Source of the DNA: Entomortierella parvispora | Taxonomy: Eukaryota; Mortierellomycota; Mortierellomycetes; Mortierellales; Mortierellaceae | Assembly: GCA_963573315.1 (NCBI GenBank) | Contig: OY752151.1 | Location: 1,178,001 to 1,242,000 of the forward strand | DNA length: 64,000 nt | Direction of reading: 5' to 3' | Part shown: positions 32,560 to 43,774 of the stretch, piece by piece | Numbering within the stretch: position 1 is the stretch's first letter | Layout: each line of letters starts with the position of its first letter | Notes under the pieces: model-generated | What the model saw: only the letters and a program-made list of their open reading frames with translations | Database searches by the model: none | What the model was told of the DNA's origin: nothing | Made by a program: the position numbers and the translations under genes

Positions 32560-35500
32560 GATAATGTTGGACTGTTGGAGATTGGAGACCATGTCGCGTC
32601 AGTATGAGAGGAGATGCGCGATTGTGCAGGACAAGCGTGATACTCGGGAGCCCTGCTTAGCAGGGTAAGGCAGGGATGTAAGGAAGTGGGCGTGGAGATG
32701 TTGTGGAGGTCATGAGCACTGTAAAATGATTGGTTCCCTGGGTCACACCCCGTAACTGTCTCTTTGAAGATGTTTGTTCACTTGGCTCACGTATCGACTG
32801 TCTCGTACAGGGAACAGTGATCCGGAAAGACGGGTGTTGATGGGAAAAGGGGAAGTGAACATGACAGAGGAGCTGAGAATGCATGGCTACCCTCAGACTA
32901 TGAAATTCGCGGGCTTGCAGGAGTTTGAGGCGGAGGTGAGGGCCGGAGGTGGTGGTTGGTCTCCAACGGCCAAATTTGGATTAGTGCGGTGGGTCGGCTG
33001 CCAGCGTCGCGTAATTTGAGAGTGCTGGGGAGTGATATTCGATCAAAAAAGGAGGGACAGCCGAGATGCAGGAGGAAAGACGTTTACACATCCTTCACCC
33101 ATATTGTATTGGGGGCGGTGTGGTGTTTGTGTAAGACGCGTAGGGGAGAGGCGAAAGGAGTCAAGGGCACTTGCCTGCTGGACAAATAGAGAAGGATGTG
33201 AAAGCCTGTTGAAGGAGTGAGGGTGGAGACTGGTAGAGGCGGAGAGGAGGGGGGAGGGAGAAGAGGAGGACGGAGGAAGACGAAGGGTAGATGACGCGGA
33301 GGAGGGTGCGGGTGAGGAAAGAGAGAAGAGAGGAGAAAAGAATAGAAGAGAGGGGAATATAAACGATGTTGCGTTGCCCAAGGAGAGGACTGATCTCAGA
33401 AAGACTATTCTGCTGTGTGTGTTGTCTCCTCCACCAGCACGGCGGCAGCGGGCTGCTGCCACTGTAGAGGGGAATTGCTTGACAAATCGTGCGTGTCTCT
33501 GTGTTTTGTAGCTCTCGCTTGCTGACCGCTGCTCCTTCTCACGAGAACTTGACTCGCAATCTTGCAGCGTATGCAGCCGGGCACACACTGGCTTTGATTT
33601 TGCCGATTCACCGATCTCTCTCGGGCGCAACATGGTGTTCTGGCCCAATGAGATGATTGCACAGTCCCGTGGAGAAGAAAACAAGAAGAAAACAACGAAA
33701 GCTCTCCACTGCCTTGTATTGTATGTAAAAGGGCGGATACAATACTGTAGACAGCGAGGAGAGGCGCCGGAAGTGGGGGGGGGGAGCGTGAAGACAGCAA
33801 CAGTAGGCAGAGGAAAGAATATTTTTTTGAACAAGGTTCCACCGCGGCTGCTGCTGCTGCTCAACGTGAGAGCACCTCGCCATTGTTTGGTCACTCACTC
33901 TCCATCCCCCCGACTCTACTTTATTGAAAGGACTTCGGGATCATATCATCGAAATAACAATTGTAGACAGGTGGTCAGGCAGCATGCGTCTACAAAATTA
34001 ATAATGATGCAGTCTTTTCGTTCATGTGCAGCTACCGCAATTGACAATGTCATCAAGTTCAATTCTCCCAATAAATCGCCAGCAGAGGCACTTTCTAGTA
34101 CTGGCGATAACAGTGTTGGGTGCTTGATCTGCCCATCATCATTGCCTTTGTGATACAGCGAGGTTCTCATGTTGATGTCCTGTTTGCGTTTCAGTAAACA
34201 GAGAGAATGCGATTGAATCGGCCTCCAATTTGGGAGCATGTGTGGGGAATTATTACCGTATACCATGGCCTTGACCCAGGCCAGCAGCTTACTAGAAAGC
34301 GGCTTTGCGTATTTGTTTGTTTGACTTCATTTTTTTGTTTTTTTCGTGGCTCTTGAAAGTCTGGAACAACTTTTTGGAGAAGTGGCGACAGAGTTCTAGT
34401 GTAGCTTTAACATGACATTATGGGAGTGGAAACCGCTGATCTCTGACGAGTCAATTCCTCGGTTGCTGCTTAACCCAGCTCTGTAGCGAACTGAAGTCAC
34501 ATCCATTGCCGAGTATAAGGGGAGCTTTTGCCCAGTGCGCACACCCCTCAAATTCCCCAATAGTCTTGAGCGGTCGAGGCCTTCAGAAAGAGACTTTAAA
34601 GTCGCGTGCTGGATCGCGCCCGCTTTTGTGCTCTTGTGCCCAGCAGGATCTTGTTTGCCTGAAAACGGATTAGTTTCCCTCAAGGGCTCTCAACACTCAA
34701 AGCTTCCTTTTCCACAGAACATGAGAAGGTCCGTCTCCAAGAGAAGATAAAAAGGCGACACTTCCTTCTCGAGACCCCAGCTCTTGCGCTGGATCTTAAT
34801 TGCTTAGTAGATATTGGTTTCGAAACTTCCAGGAGCTTTAGCTTTGGAACCAACAAGATACAATCGTATAAGTTGCCCATACGGGACCCATCATCAAGCG
34901 TAGCTAAAGTCAATAGAAAGACAACAACAACAATAAGGAAATACATCTGACGCAATGGCAGCTTTTGCACATGCTTTTGACAATCCCGCGGCCGTGCTCT
35001 GACAGCTCACTCCTCCTTTTTTTCTGTTTTGTGGAGAGAGTTCACTCCGACCATGCTCTCCCACAAATGGCTGTCCTCCGGCCTAATCCATTAATGCCAG
35101 AGTGTTCATAACAGTTGAACCCCTCTTCAATTGCCGTCCTCTAACCACGGACAAAAGGGACTATGGACTCGGATCTGTACTTTTGCTTTGGGTATCCAAG
35201 CTGGGAGCCTGAGTCTTAGATGATCTGGATCGACAGTATGAAGTTCCGGAATCCACATTCGACAGTGGCTCTCACTTGTTTCCATCGCTGTTTTGGGTTT
35301 TTTATCTTGTGCCACCTTGGAGACAGTGGCCTGATTCTTGTAGACATACAACAATTCGTCTTACATACCGGAAGCACAAAGAGGGAGAGGCTTGTCAACC
35401 ATCATGTGGGTATGTTTGTCAGTTTGCTTGCCAGAACATGAAAGGAGCAACCTTCGTGCGAGTAATCTTCCGTAAAACGAGGTCAAGAAGCAACGCGATC

Positions 35501-35579
35501 TGTTTTTCTTACTGCTTTCTTTATTCTACATATCGCGTGTGTCCTAGGTGAAAGAGAGTAAGACTTGCATCTGCCTCTC
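32560..35579. other. 3-kb region without supported gene
   Basis: Left part is the upstream region of the minus-strand giant gene. 33190-33360 is purine-rich (GAGGAGG), which produces long but low-complexity minus-strand frames (33043-33894) that I do not accept. At 34680-34946 the minus strand has an open frame starting MYFLIVVVVFLLTLATL, which looks like a signal peptide, but the following residues show no pattern and no splice support; left uncalled. Nothing else supported. Confidence -1.
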
Positions 35580-36368
35580 TTATGCAACCTCTTTCCAGTA
35601 CAAAACCTTCCCATTCTCTCCTCCGATAATCCTCTCTCCCCCTTGGAATCCATTCTTAACTAGGAATTGGACCATGGCAGGGAAGGCTTGAGGGATAGTG
35701 TGGACACAAAGTACACCCGATCCTTCACCTGAAGCCCTCCAGTCTGCCACATCTTTTTCTACGCGGGCCAGCAACGAAGACATAAGGTGATGTCTTCGTT
35801 GCTCTGGATCCGATCCACAGAGCCAGATGTGCGTTGCACCTTTAGACGTGATTAAATCCTGAGCCTGGGGAGATAATGATGTGGTGCTAATGTTGTTGCC
35901 GCTTGTTTCTGTTGCTGAGATCGTCCTGGCTAGTGAAGGCCGATGGTGAACAAACAAAAAAGCATTAAAACACTCTTTGTCAGAAGTCTTGTTTGGTGCG
36001 GAGGTTGTGGCATAGATCTGTCCGGAGTAGGAGACAGGTTTTGGTGGCAGATCCATGATATCCTCATCCTCATCTGCTGTGTGGGTTGATCCTCTGTAGA
36101 GCCGGCGACGCCATTCCGACATGTTGCAGGTTTTGGCAACATCGACTGAATCCATGCCAACCTTGCGGAATTCGTTCATGAAGAGAACTGCAGAAAACAT
36201 AGTCAAGGCACCAAGAGATATCTCGGCGGGGACAATGGTTGACTGGTGATCCTCCTGGCCCTGAGCGGGGACGGTAGCGACAGTCTCGTGTGTAAATCTG
36301 TACATGCGCATCACTGGCTCTTGATTCCTGTGTGTCTCTGAAATGAAATCGACATTGATCGCGACCAT
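35580..36368 (-). CDS. Hypothetical protein, possibly GNAT-like
   Basis: 262 residues from the ATG at 36368. The frame is open 70 codons further upstream, but that part is Ser/His-rich and overlaps the expected promoter, so I prefer the internal Met (MVAINVDFISETH). The middle holds an acidic, probably disordered segment (HTADEDEDIMDLPPKP). The end (SDPEQRRHHLMSSLLARVEK ... AMVQFLVKNGFQGGERI) resembles the last helix-strand of N-acetyltransferases (GNAT), where a residue pattern NGFxGGER follows the acetyl-CoA-binding helix. The resemblance is weak and no acetyl-CoA Q/RxxGxG/A loop is obvious. No intron needed. It diverges from the cyclin-like gene. Confidence -1.
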   Translation of the reverse strand: MVAINVDFISETHRNQEPVMRMYRFTHETVATVPAQGQEDHQSTIVPAEISLGALTMFSAVLFMNEFRKVGMDSVDVAKTCNMSEWRRRLYRGSTHTADEDEDIMDLPPKPVSYSGQIYATTSAPNKTSDKECFNAFLFVHHRPSLARTISATETSGNNISTTSLSPQAQDLITSKGATHIWLCGSDPEQRRHHLMSSLLARVEKDVADWRASGEGSGVLCVHTIPQAFPAMVQFLVKNGFQGGERIIGGENGKVLYWKEVA

Positions 36369-36801
36369 CGCGACCAAAAGAAACGAAAGACGAGACTCGT
36401 CACGTGCAACAAGCAGGCTACTTTTTGGTGGCGATCTGATGTACCTCCCAAAAACGCGCCCATTCGACGTGCATGCAATGGACCAGATTACATGTGCATG
36501 TGCATGGGACAAACTGACATACAAGACAGAACTGAGCTGGACCGGCTTGCAGTGGAGCGACAACAGAAAACAGGCCATTCGCAGTGTCGCCGCTCCTCTT
36601 TACACCCTCCTTCTCTTGCATCATTGCAACCTCTCCTATCCTGCACTCTCGTCTGCCTCACTCATCAGACACCAGCTCTAACTCTCCACGCCCTATCGAA
36701 AACAGCGACCCCACCCTCCCTTTGCCGTTACCCGCTCCTCCCATTTCAATACACCAAACAAAGGCCTTCATCGCTATTACGTTTCGTCACGGTCGACAGT
36801 C
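36369..36801. other. Divergent promoter region
   Basis: 433 bases between divergent start codons of the hypothetical protein and the cyclin-like gene. Contains pyrimidine-rich sequence toward the right side (36590-36730) and a CACGTG E-box at 36400-36405. No gene. Confidence -1.
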
Positions 36802-39271
36802 ATGGATGACCGTGAGCAAAGCAGGACTTCTCGAGCTGCAAAGCGCGATAGCCATGAAATGCGGCAGCTTCCTTCAGAATATCAAGAGGTATGAGTCCCT
36901 CGATCTCCATTGTACCATAGTCTTCAATAAGAATTACAGCATTAAAAACTACTCATTTCACCTCGGTAAATAGAATGTAGGGCTACAACAGGGACCACCG
37001 GCAGTTGAGAACGTCGCCAGAGGCAGGGGTATCGCAACCTCACTATGCCCATCATCCAAAATCGAACCAGCAGATCGACCTCTACCCATATCAACATCCG
37101 CTCGGCGTTTACCTTCTCAGAAAACCTATGGTCTGTCTCGATCAGCGACGGGTCACGCGCTGGAGGACATTACCCATAGAGCACCTTCTAACGCGGTGAC
37201 AAATGCAGCCAATAAGCTTACGCTGGAGAGCCATAGAACAACAGCGGCCCCTACTACCTCGCAGGCGATATCCTATGTTAAAGGATCGACGTATGCAGAT
37301 CGTATGCAAGCATACCATGGAAAATCCACAAGCTACGTACCACCGAAAGCACCTACTGTTCGTTCAACATCCCTTTGGACTACATCTTCGGCACCACTTG
37401 GCAAGAATGTGGCCCCGTGTACAGCATCAGTGGATAAGACCTCTCCTCTCAACTCAAGATTTCCAACAAAAATAGGCGTACAACAATCCTCTGTCGTTGA
37501 GGAAGAGGAGAGCTCAGGCGAGGACAATCCGGATGAAGTTTCAATGATTGCGTTCAACAGTTTACACAGACCCACCACTGGTGCATTGACTGCAGTCACA
37601 GTTCCCTCAACATCCGGGATCATGGCAGACAAGAACCAAATAGATTCTACCAAGAAGGAGGTTCGTGTTGCAGTGAGACGCGGGGGGCACCGCCGGCGAT
37701 TTGAGACCACAAACCAGAGCACAGCGAAAGAAGAATCGATAACGGAAATTGAATATCCACGGCGGCACGCGCCTGTTGGTACCCTTCCAAGCAATACTGT
37801 CCGCTGTGAACCACCGGCCAACAAGTATTCGTCTGTCACTAGCCAGTTGCAAATCAGCTCCCATATCCCTGTACCAATCCGACGTACAAAGCGCGCGAAT
37901 TCATGTATCGAGCAATCATCCTCATCAGCCGTTACAACAGCGAAACCTCACCCATCTTTTGCCACATCAACTGCATTTCCAACCACTTTTTTATCTGGGC
38001 GTACTCAATCGCTGCCCAAGCAGACAGTCATTGGTGATGTGGCTGCTCTTGCTCCTACAGTGAAGCGACAGAGAATGAAGGGAGCTAACGAGACAGTGAA
38101 CGACAAAATGACATCGACTGCAGACTCAACAGAGCAGGTGGTTGCAGCAAACAAGGGAAATGGCGCAGGGATCCCAAATATTCGGCTCAGCGAAGCTGAT
38201 AATCCAGCGTATGTAACAGAATACTCCAACGATATTTTCGAGCACTTTCGCGAAATGGAGGTAATTTATACGGAAGAGACAGAAACTCGGTTTGTTTTGT
38301 TAAAGCTAGCTGGCTTACCTCTCATGTATTTATATTTTTTGACAGATCCTACTATCGCCTGACTTTTCATATCTCTGGAGCCGCAATGACGAGTTTTGGC
38401 GACAGCGTCGGAGCTGCATCGAAGTCATGAGCCGGATCTGCCTCTTTGTCGAAGCCTACAGCGAGACTCTTTTCTTGGCTGTGAACCTCCTAGACAGGGC
38501 ACTCAGTTCCAACTTTGCCGTTTCTCAGTCCCCAAAACACGCCATACATATGCACTCTTCCTCTGACCTGGTCTCGTCATCTCATTTGGCAGAAGACAAA
38601 AATCATATTGTCGCCGTCACTTGTGTGCTGATCGCTGCCAAGTATGAGGAACGGAACCGACATTCAATGGCCTGCGTCTACGTGAATTACTTGAACCAAC
38701 TCCAAATTTCGATTGACGCAGAAACTTTTCGTAGAGGGGAACGTGAAATACTGGCGTTCTTGGATTATAGGTTAGGTTGGCCTGGTCCGCTGTCGTTCTT
38801 GAGGCGATGCTCCATGGAGGACAGTGAGTTCTGGGCAAGGACGACGGCCAAATACATCTTGGAGGTCGTTATGTTCGACCAAAGGCTTCTGATCCATAAG
38901 CCGTCCATGCAAGCGGCTGCAGCGTTGAATATAGGGAGAAGGGTGATGGGCCAGGCTGATTGGGTAAGGATGACTTCGATGTACTTCGTTTGAACGTGTC
39001 CTGTTTTCCAGACTGACAGTGGCGTTTTCTTAAATCCCTATAGACGAATAGACTGGTCCGAGAATCAGGATATACAGTGACAGACTTGACTCCTACAGTC
39101 AACGAAATGCTTAGGTTCCTCAGAGACCCCGACGTTCGAAAGACTACGCCTTTCACCAAATACATGAAGTACAACAGTATTCCCAGATGGGTTGACAATT
39201 GGACACGAAATCTTTTTCAAAATAAGGGAAGCCCCACCACCAGAGCAACGACAACAGCCACCTCTTCTTGA
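36802..39271 (+). CDS. Divergent cyclin, paralogue of the cyclin B gene
   Basis: Exons: 36802-36888, 36974-38260, 38346-38963, 39044-39271; 739 residues. Exon 2 starts NVGL exactly as exon 3 of the cyclin at 17274, and exon 2 ends EYSNDIFEHFREME as that exon ends EYVTDIFQYMLELE, so two phase-0 intron positions are shared. The cyclin box is eroded. The MRxxLxDW motif is replaced by SCIEVMSRICLFVEA, about 25 residues are inserted after LDRALSS, but ETLFLAVNLLDRALS and the kinase-contacting AAKYEE remain, as does the second fold (REILAFLDYRLGWPGPLSFL). The N-terminal region is long, Ser/Thr-rich and basic. The KEN box position reads QEN, and a D-box-like HALEDITH lacks the leading Arg. Probably a cell-cycle or meiotic cyclin with altered stability; function is inference. 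Confidence -1.
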
Positions 39272-39774
39272 CGCCATTTTACTTTTTTAAATGTCGTGTC
39301 GACCCTTTCTCGATACCTCAATACATCAATACACAGTCCAGCGCTCTTCAGTAATGTCAATGGAATGCTGATAGCCATATGTGTTAAGCTCGATACGGCT
39401 CTTGCATGGAAGCAAAACTCGCACTTTGTTGATCTTAAAATCGTCCTCATCTTCGTTACCTTCGTTCTTTAAAATAAACTGCATCCTTGACTCCTCGATT
39501 TAGGGTTGTCTGGAGTGAGGAATACTCTCAGGCAGCCGCTCTTTTTAGTTTAACCCTGTCCTTAAAATGGGATCCTTCATTTAAGACGAGTTGTTGAAGA
39601 TGTGCCCTATTGTCATGGTTGACGGTTAACAGGCAATGTTCGATTTTAATCCATATTTTAATTATTAGCTATATTTTATTATAGGTTTTTATTCGTGGTA
39701 ATTTCTGAATAAGGTTTGGTATGAATAAACCATATTTAGGTTGCTAAAACTATTCAAAATCATCAAGCAACAAA
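39272..39774. other. Spacer upstream of tRNA-Thr
   Basis: 503 bases, AT-rich toward the tRNA (39640-39740). No gene seen. Confidence -1.
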
Positions 39775-39846
39775 GCCCGCATAGCTCATTGGTAGAGCGT
39801 CTGCCTAGTAAGCAGAAGGTAGCAGGTTCGATCCCTGCTGTGGGCA
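39775..39846 (+). tRNA. tRNA-Thr, anticodon AGU
   Basis: 72-nt intronless tRNA. The 7-bp acceptor stem pairs GCCCGCA with TGTGGGC (one G-T), discriminator A. D-arm with A-box TAGCTCATTGG. Anticodon stem TCTGC/GCAGA around loop CTAGTAA, so the anticodon is AGT (read as IGU). T-arm with B-box GGTTCGATCCC. No CCA encoded. A TTTT terminator follows six bases later. Confidence -1.
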
Positions 39847-39851
39847 ATATC

Positions 39852-39855
39852 TTTT
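39852..39855 (+). terminator. RNA polymerase III terminator
   Basis: TTTT immediately downstream of the tRNA; a stronger T7 run follows near 39875. Confidence -1.
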
Positions 39856-40077
39856 GTGATTTTGGGTACGGACTTCTTTTTTTGGTGATCATTTTGCCCC
39901 TTGGCAGTACAAAAACAACGTGGGAGGTGAAGGTTATTAACTGACACCTTTGCAGTTCATTAGATTTTTTTTGGCGATTATTATTATAGATTGTTCTATC
40001 TATTAAGTCGACTAGATACTGATGTAGATTGGTGAGAGATAGAAGATCTGGGATTGGAAACACGAAGCATGTCTATC

Positions 40078-40564
40078 CTAGACAATTACAGGAGCAGATC
40101 GTCGACGTCGGTTGCAGCAACAGCGAGTGCAAATCCAGGCAATGATGAAAAGGGCGGCCAAAGCAATGAAAATGTGTTCGAGACCTAGAGAGGGAGCAAC
40201 AACCACGATTAACACCACACAGAACCACCATATCAGAACAAAAATAGATGTTGCGGGAAAGGGGGGCTGGAATCGTTGACTTTCAACCCAGCAGGAGGGG
40301 TGGCACAGGGACAAATTCTATCTCTTTTTTACCGTAGGTTCGAATATAGATGACATCTGTCATTGCAAGGATCCAGACTATCAGCTATCAAGCGGTCGAG
40401 TGGGAAGAGGGGAAGGAGGAGGGCAGGGGAACTGAGGTTAGTTGTGCGCAGAGCAATTGGTAGGTTGGCTTCAGGCGAGATCCATCCAGGCCACGTTTCC
40501 TTACCAAGATCAGTCCAACGACAACCAAGCCGTCATACGCCGCAAGTTCGATCGCTAAGCACAT
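40078..40564 (-). CDS. Tiny two-helix membrane protein, copy 1 (DUF5670/lmo0937-like)
   Basis: Three minus-strand exons: 40564-40505, 40384-40333, 40184-40078; 72 residues. Reads MCLAIELAAYDGLVVVGLIL, then LIVWILAM, a short polar loop, then GLEHIFIALAALFIIAWICT and the tail RCCCNRRRRSAPVIV. Two hydrophobic helices (about 10-28 and 39-55) flank a loop, followed by a Cys cluster and four Arg, which suggests palmitoylation and cytosolic orientation of the tail. The helix-loop-helix with (G)GLxHIxxxLA resembles the small bacterial lmo0937/DUF5670 membrane proteins; this is resemblance only. The copy at 41145 matches at about half the positions. Neither intron position is shared with that copy. 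Function unknown. Confidence -1.
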
Positions 40565-40694
40565 TCTTTCCTTCTTTTTTTTTGTTTAGAAGGAGATTGG
40601 AGAAAAGGCGGAGCGGGTTAGAGGAATGTGATATGATCTGCTTAAAGTGCAGAGGAGTGAGGGGTGGAAAGAGAAAGAGGTGGGTGAAGTAGTA

Positions 40695-40737
<43 letters not shown>

Positions 40738-41144
40738 ACGATGATGTTTAAAACAGAGAGAAAAGGTAGGCTGGACCTTTTCCGAGTAGCGTGGGGGAGG
40801 CGAAAGAACGGGAAAACGGAGAGAGGAGAGCGGGATTACGGTTGTTTGGATGGATTGGCGCATGACGGGCCTAGCGCTAAAGGGACCAAGAGTAGATGGA
40901 TCTTGATGTGACCTCTGCTCCTTTCCGTAATTATCCTTCTTGAGGGGTGAATGTGGGACTTTTCTCGACAGTGTCGTAAACAAATATCACAGCAGCAAAC
41001 GATGCAGGAGGGAGGGCAGGGTCCAGGAAAGAAGAGTTGTTTAGATCAGAGTGGTCTAAGAACCAAGGTTTATTGTACGTTGGCAATCTTGAATAATACA
41101 ATTAGGGTGGGCGATGAAATTTAGTAAATGTTCATCGAGGTAGC
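40565..41144. other. Spacer between the two mini-genes, GA microsatellite
   Basis: 580 bases. A (GA)n repeat of about 30 bases at 40701-40733 follows a short GT run. This is the upstream region of copy 1 and the 3' region of copy 2. No gene seen. Confidence -1.
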
Positions 41145-41472
41145 TTAGACAACAGCTCCTCCGCGGCGACCATAGCGGCGGCGTCCACCGCAGCAGAAGC
41201 GAGTAAAGATCCAAGCAATGATGAACACGACTGCGAGAACGATGAAGATGTGCTTGAGTCCACCCGTCGATCCGATGGTGACCACTCCATCCATTCCCAA
41301 AATCCAGACGATCAAGAGAATGAGTCCGACGATGATGAGGCCGTCCTATAGTGGGATAGAGATACCAAGAGGAGGGTTCGTTAATCATTCGAGAGTTGTG
41401 CATGCCAAGAAAAATACCGGAGTATGAACAAAGACTGTTTACCCAGGCAATGCATTCGATAGTTCCGCACAT
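41145..41472 (-). CDS. Tiny two-helix membrane protein, copy 2 (DUF5670/lmo0937-like)
   Basis: Two minus-strand exons: 41472-41443 and 41345-41145; 76 residues. Reads MCGTIECIAW, then DGLIIVGLILLIVWILGM, a Gly-rich loop GVVTIGSTGG, then LKHIFIVLAVVFIIAWIFTR, and the tail FCCGGRRRYGRRGGAVV. Same architecture as copy 1: two hydrophobic helices, then Cys pair and Arg-rich C-terminus. The single 97-nt intron follows Trp10, where copy 1 has none. A clean TATA box lies about 100 bases upstream. Such short hydrophobic stress-type proteins (compare the unrelated Pmp3 class) often modulate membrane properties; that role is speculation here. Confidence -1.
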
Positions 41473-41569
41473 GTTTGACGTAGAGTTATTGGTTGTAATG
41501 GAAGAAGGAGAGTGTGAGAACTGACGATAGTGGAGAAGATAAGAGAGGAAAGAAGAAGCAAAGGGGGCG

Positions 41570-41577
41570 CTTTTATA
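41570..41577 (-). promoter_or_regulatory. TATA box of mini-gene copy 2
   Basis: TATAAAAG on the minus strand, 98 bases before the ATG at 41472; good distance for a fungal TATA promoter and supports the gene. Confidence -1.
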
Positions 41578-43465
41578 GCTCACGTTCTGTTCCTGTCTCT
41601 GCGGAGGGAGGCATGGGAGGACGAGGGAACCGATTCAGGGGAACAGGGGTGCCAGATTCGAGCTCGATTGCCTTTCTACTCAAAGTGAAATAAGCGCGGC
41701 CATGCCGTCAGTATGATCCCACGCTCACAAAAATCGCCGAACAAATATGTCATGGCGGCATCGAGCAGCCTGTCCAACCTCCCCCACTATCCTTTTTTTG
41801 TTAGCGTCCTTGATCAAGACATCACTGTGGTGGTACAAGGTGCAGTTTAGCTCTTGCCGAGGCGCAACGAAATGACCTCACTCTTGACAAGCGTTTTCAT
41901 TCTGGTGAGATGACAGAAAAGTGATGTTATTCACTGTGTCGATTCTTCAGAACATCTCGTAATCAACACTATAGTTCTACTCCGCACTATTGACCATCTT
42001 GGCCATGTCTGGCAGAAGAAGGGTCCTACACTTTGGTTATCTATTTAGATCAGCAGAGGCGGAAACAGCTCGAGCTAGCGCCGGCCTTCTACTTTTATTA
42101 TTGTCAAGAACAATTGCTCGCTGACGAAGGCCGGAGGCTATTGTTAAAGTCGTATCCATGCCTCGCTTGAAAGGGGGGTTAGGAAGAGTCGCGTCGCAGG
42201 TCGGTACGGACAAGATCGATTACGCGCTGAAAGAGGCTGTGTACAGGATAGCAGTTAGCAAGGCGGGACTTGAAGACTGAAGCGCACAGGACAGGTACAC
42301 TGCTGGAAAGAAGGCGGACATCGAAGAGTAGTAATGGAGAGAGCTCGGTGACTGCCAAATAGTTTCTTTTCCGGGGGAGCAATTCGAACATCACCAGGGT
42401 TGCTCACCACCCACACGTGTGGTCGTTGTTGGTGTATTCTTCCCCCAAACGTCGGGGCTCTCATCTCCCCAGGAAATACAGTAAGCCCTGAAGGACAGCT
42501 TTTTTTTGGATTCCTGTCGACCACAACGTGCTGCGACTCCCTCCTTTGTGTCGCCCTTTTCATTGTTGAGGTGGAAGCTGATCACAAACGGAACACCACA
42601 CGACAGTCAATGCACCAACTCACAAGACCAAAAGATGGTGTGGGACAGTGTGAGTGAGCGCGCAAGGACCATCTCTCCATCTCTTTCGCTGATCTTCCCT
42701 CACACGACCAAAAAAAAAAAAAAAAAAAAAAAAAAGCTGTGGTTGTGCGCGAAATGTAAACAGCGCCCAGAGGCACAATTGCTTCCATTCAAATCACAAG
42801 TTCTATTTTTTTGCCGGCTAATATCTTTCATACATGATGATTGAGGAGGTAGTCTTCAATTGATGGCAGTTGTTGCAGACTCCAGCATGTCCGCCTCTTC
42901 CGCCGTTTTGTTATTTAGTAGAAAAGGGTCGAGAGTGAAACATTTTTTTCATACCCGGGGATATGATTTCCATATAGATATGGGTGAGTGGTACCTATGG
43001 CCGAGGAGGTCTTGGCTGACCCGGTAAAGAAATCAAGACGAAAAGAGGTTTCGACGAGGGGTGAGAACAGTGGACAGGAGCAGCTCTAAGGGATCCAACC
43101 CAAGATCATCCATGTTCCAGTCTGACCATTTGGGACATTGAAAACATGATCGAAACCCCTGAACCGTAGGTCCAACGATCAGGATGGGAGTAGCCAGTCC
43201 TCAAACAGGAGGAAGTAATGAGATGGAGTGTCAAAAAAGCGAAGCCTGGTATTCTAGGTAGTCCAAAGGAAGGTCGGGCAATCAATCACTCTCAGTGCCG
43301 GGCAAAAGGCCAAAGGCCAGGACCAAACAAGTTTATTTCTGCGACCAATTTGCCACTTTGAGGTCAGCGCGCAGCCTCCTTGGGAGTTGGTGACCAGCCA
43401 ACAGATGGACGAGGCGGTGCGCTCTTGGCCAGCCGTCAGGACATGCTCGCAGGAAAAGCACGGTG
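41578..43465. other. 1.9-kb region without supported gene
   Basis: Upstream of mini-gene copy 2 and of PHO84. An A-run of about 25 lies at 42711-42735. On the plus strand 42005-42281 is open apart from one TGA (ending DKIDYALKEAVYRIAV...KAGLED), and the minus strand is also open over 42179-42394; neither is convincing. No RNA gene seen. Confidence -1.
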
Positions 43466-43774
43466 ATTGGCTGGACGCCTCCACACGTTCTGGGGGTCAC
43501 CTATCGATTGGCTCTGGCAGGGGCTGCGGCGATTGGCCAGAGCCGACCCAGCTCTATTTTCCGCGCTCAATCCCTTTTTGCGTTGTACAACCCACACGCG
43601 ACCGATGGATTTGGTGCGATCTCTCTTTTTTTTTTCTCTCCGCTGGAGTCCGAAGGCGGACGACTGTCCCTGGCTGTCCCTGGGAATAGCCAAATGGCGG
43701 ACTACTGTCCCTGGGGAAAGCCAGATGGCTCGATCCGTCCCCCTGCCCTGCCCCTTCCTTCCCTGGTATAAATA
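43466..43774 (+). promoter_or_regulatory. PHO84 promoter: CCAAT cluster, CACGTT, tandem motif, TATA box
   Basis: Three inverted CCAAT boxes (ATTGG at 43466-43470, 43507-43511, 43532-43536). A CACGTT at 43494-43499 matches the weaker Pho4-type site known from yeast PHO genes. TGTCCCTGG occurs three times (43663, 43673, 43704); the last two copies head 24-base units that match at 21 positions. The TATA box TATAAATA lies at 43767-43774, 176 bases before the ATG. Binding factors are inferred from motif similarity only. Confidence -1.

Noticed and set aside
33043-33894. 283-codon minus-strand frame
   Set aside because: Ser/Pro/Leu-rich translation of a purine-rich stretch (GAGGAGG on the plus strand); no domain, no promoter, overlaps other open frames.
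34680-34970. Minus-strand frame with a signal-peptide-like start
   Set aside because: Only the first 17 residues look structured; the rest has no Cys pattern, repeat or domain, and no splice or promoter support.
39689-40063. Minus-strand frame over the tRNA containing GIEPATFCL
   Set aside because: This string is a well-known artefact from translating the antisense of tRNA-like sequence; the tRNA-Thr explains the region.
42005-42281. Plus-strand stretch open apart from one TGA
   Set aside because: Ends with protein-like residues, but the opposite strand is equally open and no family or splice site supports it.
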